A DNA stretch of 7,590 bases, from assembly GCA_934565615.1 (NCBI GenBank), contig CAKTIH010000109.1, forward strand, positions 1 through 7,590. The letters are read 5' to 3'. This document shows, piece after piece, positions 5,358-7,590 of the stretch (positions are counted from its first letter, which is position 1; each line of letters starts with the position of its first letter). The notes below the pieces were generated by a model. It did not search any database. It saw only the letters and a program-made list of their open reading frames with translations, and was not told the DNA's origin. This DNA comes from an uncultured Oscillospiraceae bacterium (GTDB taxonomy: Bacteria > Bacillota > Clostridia > Oscillospirales > Oscillospiraceae). Both the position numbers and the translations under genes were made by a program.

Positions 5358-6216
5358 TGCGCTTACCTCCGGTCATATTGCAGATATGCTTTGCGGCCTC
5401 GTCCTGCTCGTCCTTATAGAAGGCGGCGCGCTTGAGGAGAGAGTCGAAATCGACCTCGTGCGCGTCGAAGTCAGGGCCGTCGACGCAGGCAAACTTCGTC
5501 TCGCCGCCGACGATGACGCGGCAGCCGCCGCACATGCCGGTGCCGTCGACCATGATCGGGTCGAGGGAGATAATAGTCTTGATGCCGTAGGGACGGGTGG
5601 TGTCGGCAAGGAACTTCATCATGATGTCCGGGCCGATAGCGATGACGCGGTCAAACTGGGGCTTGCCCTCGGCGATGTTCGCGTCGATCTCCTGCTTGAG
5701 GTACTGGGTGGTGAAGCCCTTTTCACCGTAGGTGCCGTCATCGGTGCACATGATGAGCTTGTCGGAAGCTTCCTTCAGCTCATCCTTGAGGATGACGATA
5801 TCCGCGCTTCTGAAGCCGCCGATGAAGGTGACCTCGATGCCCTTCTTGTGCATCTCTTTTGCGATGGGGTAAGCAATCGCGCAGCCGACGCCGCCGCCGA
5901 CAACGCAGACCTTCTTGAGCCCGTCCATCTCGGTCGCGCGGCCGAGGGGGCCGACGAAGTCGGAGATATAGTCGCCCTGCTCAACGGTGTGGAGCATCTT
6001 CGTGGTGCGGCCGGCGGCCTGCACCATGACGGTGACGGTGCCCTTTTCTCTGTCCCAGCCTGCGACGGAGACGGGGACGCGCTCGCCCTGCTCATCCAGA
6101 CGGAAGATAACGAACTGACCCGCCTGCGCGTGCTTTGCGACAAGCGGAGCTTCGATCTCGAACAGGCAGATAGTCTTTGCCTCGTTCAGAAAGCGCTTGG
6201 TTACTACCTTATACAT
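5350..6216 (-). CDS. nfnA: NfnA, small subunit of NADH-dependent reduced ferredoxin:NADP+ oxidoreductase
   Basis: The protein has 288 residues, typical for NfnA/NfnS, a member of the ferredoxin-NADP reductase superfamily that also includes the dihydroorotate dehydrogenase electron-transfer subunit PyrK. The N-terminal beta-barrel binds FAD through RVPVS (46-50) and the GDYISDFVGPLG region (81-92). The nucleotide-binding half begins with VCVVGGGVGCAIAYPIAK (103-120), the site expected for NAD(H). Near the C-terminus VDGTGMCGGCR (223-233) and FAC (242-244) provide Cys229, Cys232 and Cys244 for a [2Fe-2S] cluster. Asp224 is a good candidate for the non-cysteine ligand known in structurally studied Nfn enzymes. 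Start: ATG at 6216 with AGAGGTGG 4 bases upstream. It is first in the operon with nfnB. Annotation pipelines often call it a sulfide/dihydroorotate dehydrogenase-like FAD/NAD-binding protein. Confidence 0.9.
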   Translation of the reverse strand: MYKVVTKRFLNEAKTICLFEIEAPLVAKHAQAGQFVIFRLDEQGERVPVSVAGWDREKGTVTVMVQAAGRTTKMLHTVEQGDYISDFVGPLGRATEMDGLKKVCVVGGGVGCAIAYPIAKEMHKKGIEVTFIGGFRSADIVILKDELKEASDKLIMCTDDGTYGEKGFTTQYLKQEIDANIAEGKPQFDRVIAIGPDIMMKFLADTTRPYGIKTIISLDPIMVDGTGMCGGCRVIVGGETKFACVDGPDFDAHEVDFDSLLKRAAFYKDEQDEAAKHICNMTGGKRNG

Positions 6217-6292
6217 TTGTCCACCTCTATATATTAAAATCTTTTGGAAACAGTTGTATGCCGCATAAATCGCCCGAAAAGGAATTTACACA

Positions 6293-6311
6293 ACAGATAT
6301 ATTTTATCTGT
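6293..6311. promoter_or_regulatory. palindrome over the nfnAB -10 box, candidate operator
   Basis: ACAGATA (6293-6299), 5 bases, TATCTGT (6305-6311): a perfect 7-5-7 inverted repeat that covers the -10 box of the nfnAB promoter. The position suits a repressor site. It does not match the Rex operator pattern (TTGTGA...TCACAA type), so the regulator is unknown. Confidence 0.45.
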
Positions 6312-6329
6312 ATGGCTCCTGAAAGTCAA
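6301..6329 (-). promoter_or_regulatory. promoter of nfnAB
   Basis: On the minus strand, TTGACT (6329-6324), 17 bp, then TAAAAT (6306-6301): one mismatch to consensus in each box. This gives a leader of about 75 bases before the nfnA ATG. An isolated TATAAT at 6358-6353 lacks a good -35. No convincing terminator was seen between the cupin gene and here, so read-through from upstream is possible. Confidence 0.75.
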
Positions 6330-6403
6330 TCGCTGAATTGCTGTTTGTGGATATTATACAGTAATCAATGCCATGAAACCGGTTGCCAAACGCATAATTG
6401 CGG

Positions 6404-6757
6404 TTATTTATATAGAATAAGTGCGATGAATTCCAAATCGCCCTCGCCGGTGTTCCTGATGCTGTGTCCCTCGCCAGAATCGACAAAGGTGACGTCGCCC
6501 GCACCGACCGTGACGAGAGTGCCGTTGTCGTTATATTCGCCCTCGCCGCGGAGAATGTAATATGTCTCGCTGTCGCCGTCGTGTACGTGCCAGCCGAAGC
6601 CGCAGCCTGGGTGCAGAACGATGTGGTTAAAAAGCCTGCCTTTGCCGCCCATCTCGTCCGCGCCGAGGAGGATGCGGTGCATTTCGGCCTCTCCCGGGCC
6701 GCCGAACATTTCCTTGTAAATAGGCGCAGTCTCGCCGTTTCTTCTTATAAAGCTCAT
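6404..6757 (-). CDS. small single-domain cupin protein
   Basis: The protein has 117 residues, one cupin barrel with nothing else. Cupin motif 1 is GFGWHVHDGDSETYYILRGE, giving His57, His59 and Glu64 as metal ligands. Motif 2 is GDVTFVDSGEGHSIRN, giving His98; the usual proline is an aspartate. The four-ligand set (His, His, Glu, His) is intact, so a divalent metal site is likely. Small cupins serve as isomerases, dioxygenases or sugar-binding proteins, and the sequence does not decide which. The ATG lies 12 bp after the stop of the LUD gene, and its AGGAG (6766-6770) abuts that stop, so the two form an operon. The C-terminus FIALILYK ends the barrel cleanly. Confidence 0.85.
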   Translation of the reverse strand: MSFIRRNGETAPIYKEMFGGPGEAEMHRILLGADEMGGKGRLFNHIVLHPGCGFGWHVHDGDSETYYILRGEGEYNDNGTLVTVGAGDVTFVDSGEGHSIRNTGEGDLEFIALILYK

Positions 6758-6769
6758 TTTCTTATCTCC

Positions 6770-7357
6770 TTACATTCCATAGTCTCCGTCAATGAGGACG
6801 ATTTCGGTTTCCATTCTGTTCATCGGCCCCCAGAGGACCTCAAGCGCGTTGCATATACGGTCGCGGCTGCGGCAGTCGTGGCACTTGCCGTCTATCTTGC
6901 AGGGCGTGTTCTTGTCGGGGAAGCGGCGGCAGTTCTGCACGGCGGCGACGTTGCGCGCGCGGTAGAGTGCGGACTCAAAGTCAGGGCATATCTTGTTAGT
7001 CCCGGCGACGATGTAGACCTTTTTGTGTCCGAACATCAGGCTTGCCGTGCGGTTGCCGCTGCCGTCGATGTTCAGTATCTCGCCGTCCTCGCTGATGGCG
7101 TTGGCGCTGCTGAGATAAACGTCCGTCGATGCGGCCTGCGCCTGTACGCCGGGGGTTTTCCAGTGCCAATAGACCTCGCAGCTTTCCTTGAGCGTGTCAT
7201 ATATGCCGAGGGCGTCTATCGTCTGGCTGCCGCCTATGCCGACGCTGCAATTCTTTATCGCACCTGTCAGATAGCCTGCGGCCTCCTGCGCGGAAGCAAA
7301 ATGCTTCACGCCGAAGCCTCTCAGCTCCAGATTCCTTATTGTTTTTTCAACATCCAT
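6770..7357 (-). CDS. LUD-domain protein (LutC-like, clostridial DUF1121 type)
   Basis: The protein has 195 residues from the ATG at 7357. It resembles the LUD domain (PF02589) shared with LutC of the lactate utilisation system. Supporting stretches are SVGIGGSQTIDALGI near the N-terminus, VYLSSANAISEDGEILNIDG in the middle followed by GSGNRTASLMFG, and VYIVAGTNKI. The C-terminal part carries five cysteines (143, 153, 159, 162, 169) in NC-x9-C-x5-C-x2-C-x6-C, including TPCKIDGKCHDC and RIC, a set I recall as conserved in this clostridial branch and suggestive of a metal or Fe-S site. No lutA or lutB lies nearby, so a role in lactate oxidation is not supported here. It is first in an operon with the cupin gene under a consensus promoter. 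The family call is good; the function is unknown. Confidence 0.8.
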   Translation of the reverse strand: MDVEKTIRNLELRGFGVKHFASAQEAAGYLTGAIKNCSVGIGGSQTIDALGIYDTLKESCEVYWHWKTPGVQAQAASTDVYLSSANAISEDGEILNIDGSGNRTASLMFGHKKVYIVAGTNKICPDFESALYRARNVAAVQNCRRFPDKNTPCKIDGKCHDCRSRDRICNALEVLWGPMNRMETEIVLIDGDYGM

Positions 7358-7364
7358 CTGCACA

Positions 7365-7369
7365 CCTCC
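7365..7369 (-). promoter_or_regulatory. ribosome binding site that decides the LUD gene start
   Basis: GGAGG on the minus strand lies 7 bases before the ATG at 7357. It is only 1 base before the in-frame GTG at 7363, which is too close to use. The ATG is therefore preferred. Confidence 0.75.
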
Positions 7370-7387
7370 AGTACATCTTGTGGCCTA

Positions 7388-7416
7388 ATTATACAATTTG
7401 TGACCGGGTATGTCAA
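7388..7416 (-). promoter_or_regulatory. perfect-consensus promoter of the LUD-cupin operon
   Basis: On the minus strand, TTGACA (7416-7411), exactly 17 bp, TATAAT (7393-7388). All twelve positions match the sigma-A consensus. The start would be near 7381, giving a leader of about 25 bases. Confidence 0.85.
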
Positions 7417-7423
7417 AGAATAG

Positions 7424-7452
7424 TTGCGGTATTCCGGCAATGCTGTTAAGAT
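7424..7452 (+). promoter_or_regulatory. candidate promoter of the downstream membrane protein
   Basis: TTGCGG (7424-7429), 17 bp, TAAGAT (7447-7452), about 25 bp before the ATG at 7478. It is back to back with the LUD-cupin promoter. The match is moderate. Confidence 0.4.
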
Positions 7453-7477
7453 ATAGTATATTTCGGAGGAAAATAAA

Positions 7478-7590
7478 ATGCTGGAATTTGATGTTTTACA
7501 GAGCGGGCTTGTCATACTGCTTCTGCTTGCCCTCGGCGATGTGCTCACGCACTTCACGCGCGGCGCGGTCCCTGCTGTGCTTTTCGCGGG
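7478..7590 (+). CDS. start of an unidentified membrane protein (partial)
   Basis: The frame is open from the ATG at 7478 to the window edge: 37 codons plus two bases. GGAGGA (7465-7470) lies 7 bases upstream. The peptide begins MLEFDVLQ, then a hydrophobic run SGLVILLLLALGDVL, then THFTRGAVPAVLFA, which starts a second hydrophobic stretch. This suggests a multi-pass membrane protein, possibly a transporter, whose first segment is an uncleaved helix. There is too little sequence to name a family. Confidence 0.65.
   Translation, partial: MLEFDVLQSGLVILLLLALGDVLTHFTRGAVPAVLFA

Noticed and set aside
3939..5435. A 498-codon open frame on the plus strand
   Set aside because: It is antisense to nfnB, with a composition of Ala, Asp, Val and Leu typical of the reverse complement of a GC-rich gene, and no recognisable motif. 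nfnB has full family motifs, a ribosome site and a terminator.
5293..6237. A 314-codon open frame on the plus strand
   Set aside because: Antisense to nfnA, same shadow composition, no motif.
6217..6403. Rex operator in the nfnAB leader
   Set aside because: A TTGTG half-site occurs on the minus strand but without the matching inverted half at the right distance.
7361..7363. GTG start for the LUD protein
   Set aside because: Only 1 base separates it from GGAGG; the ATG at 7357 has normal spacing.
6464..7423. A 319-codon open frame on the plus strand
   Set aside because: Antisense to the cupin and LUD genes. Both of those have conserved motifs and ribosome sites, and this frame has none.

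Overview
The window looks like chromosomal DNA from a GC-rich anaerobic member of the Clostridia (Bacillota), perhaps an Oscillospiraceae-type gut bacterium. The reasons are strong AGGAGG-type ribosome binding sites, near-consensus sigma-A promoters with 17-bp spacers, an NfnA/NfnB pair (an enzyme typical of fermentative anaerobes), a clostridial LUD-domain protein, and a tRNA with an encoded CCA end. The taxonomy is an inference; no marker gene is present.

Layout. 1-708 (-) is the N-terminal part of a secreted protein with a signal peptide, Pro/Thr-rich linkers and an Ig-like domain; it runs off the left edge. A divergent promoter region (709-912) separates it from 913-2016 (+), a bactofilin-like beta-helix repeat protein with a signal peptide and C-terminal membrane segments, which ends at a perfect hairpin. 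2205-2897 (+) is a TetR/AcrR-family regulator with its own promoter and terminator. 3085-3645 (+) is a small zinc-dependent phospholipase C-like protein. 3646-3965 holds no protein gene. It carries an odd hairpin built from tRNA 3'-end-like pieces, a bidirectional terminator, tRNA-Gly(CCC) on the minus strand with its promoter, and the terminator of the next operon.

3966-6216 (-) is nfnA-nfnB, encoding the two subunits of the electron-bifurcating NADH-dependent reduced ferredoxin:NADP+ oxidoreductase. The genes overlap by 8 bp and have a strong promoter whose -10 box lies inside a perfect 7-5-7 palindrome. 6404-7357 (-) is a two-gene operon of a LUD-domain protein and a small cupin, driven by a perfect-consensus promoter. 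7478-7590 (+) is the start of an unidentified membrane protein, transcribed divergently.

The genes form several independent transcription units. The only clear functional complex is NfnAB, which balances NADH, NADPH and ferredoxin pools. The LUD/cupin pair is probably one functional unit of unknown role. No mobile element, CRISPR array, defence system or obviously novel multigene system was found. The most unusual structure is the tRNA-like inverted arrangement at 3691-3810.
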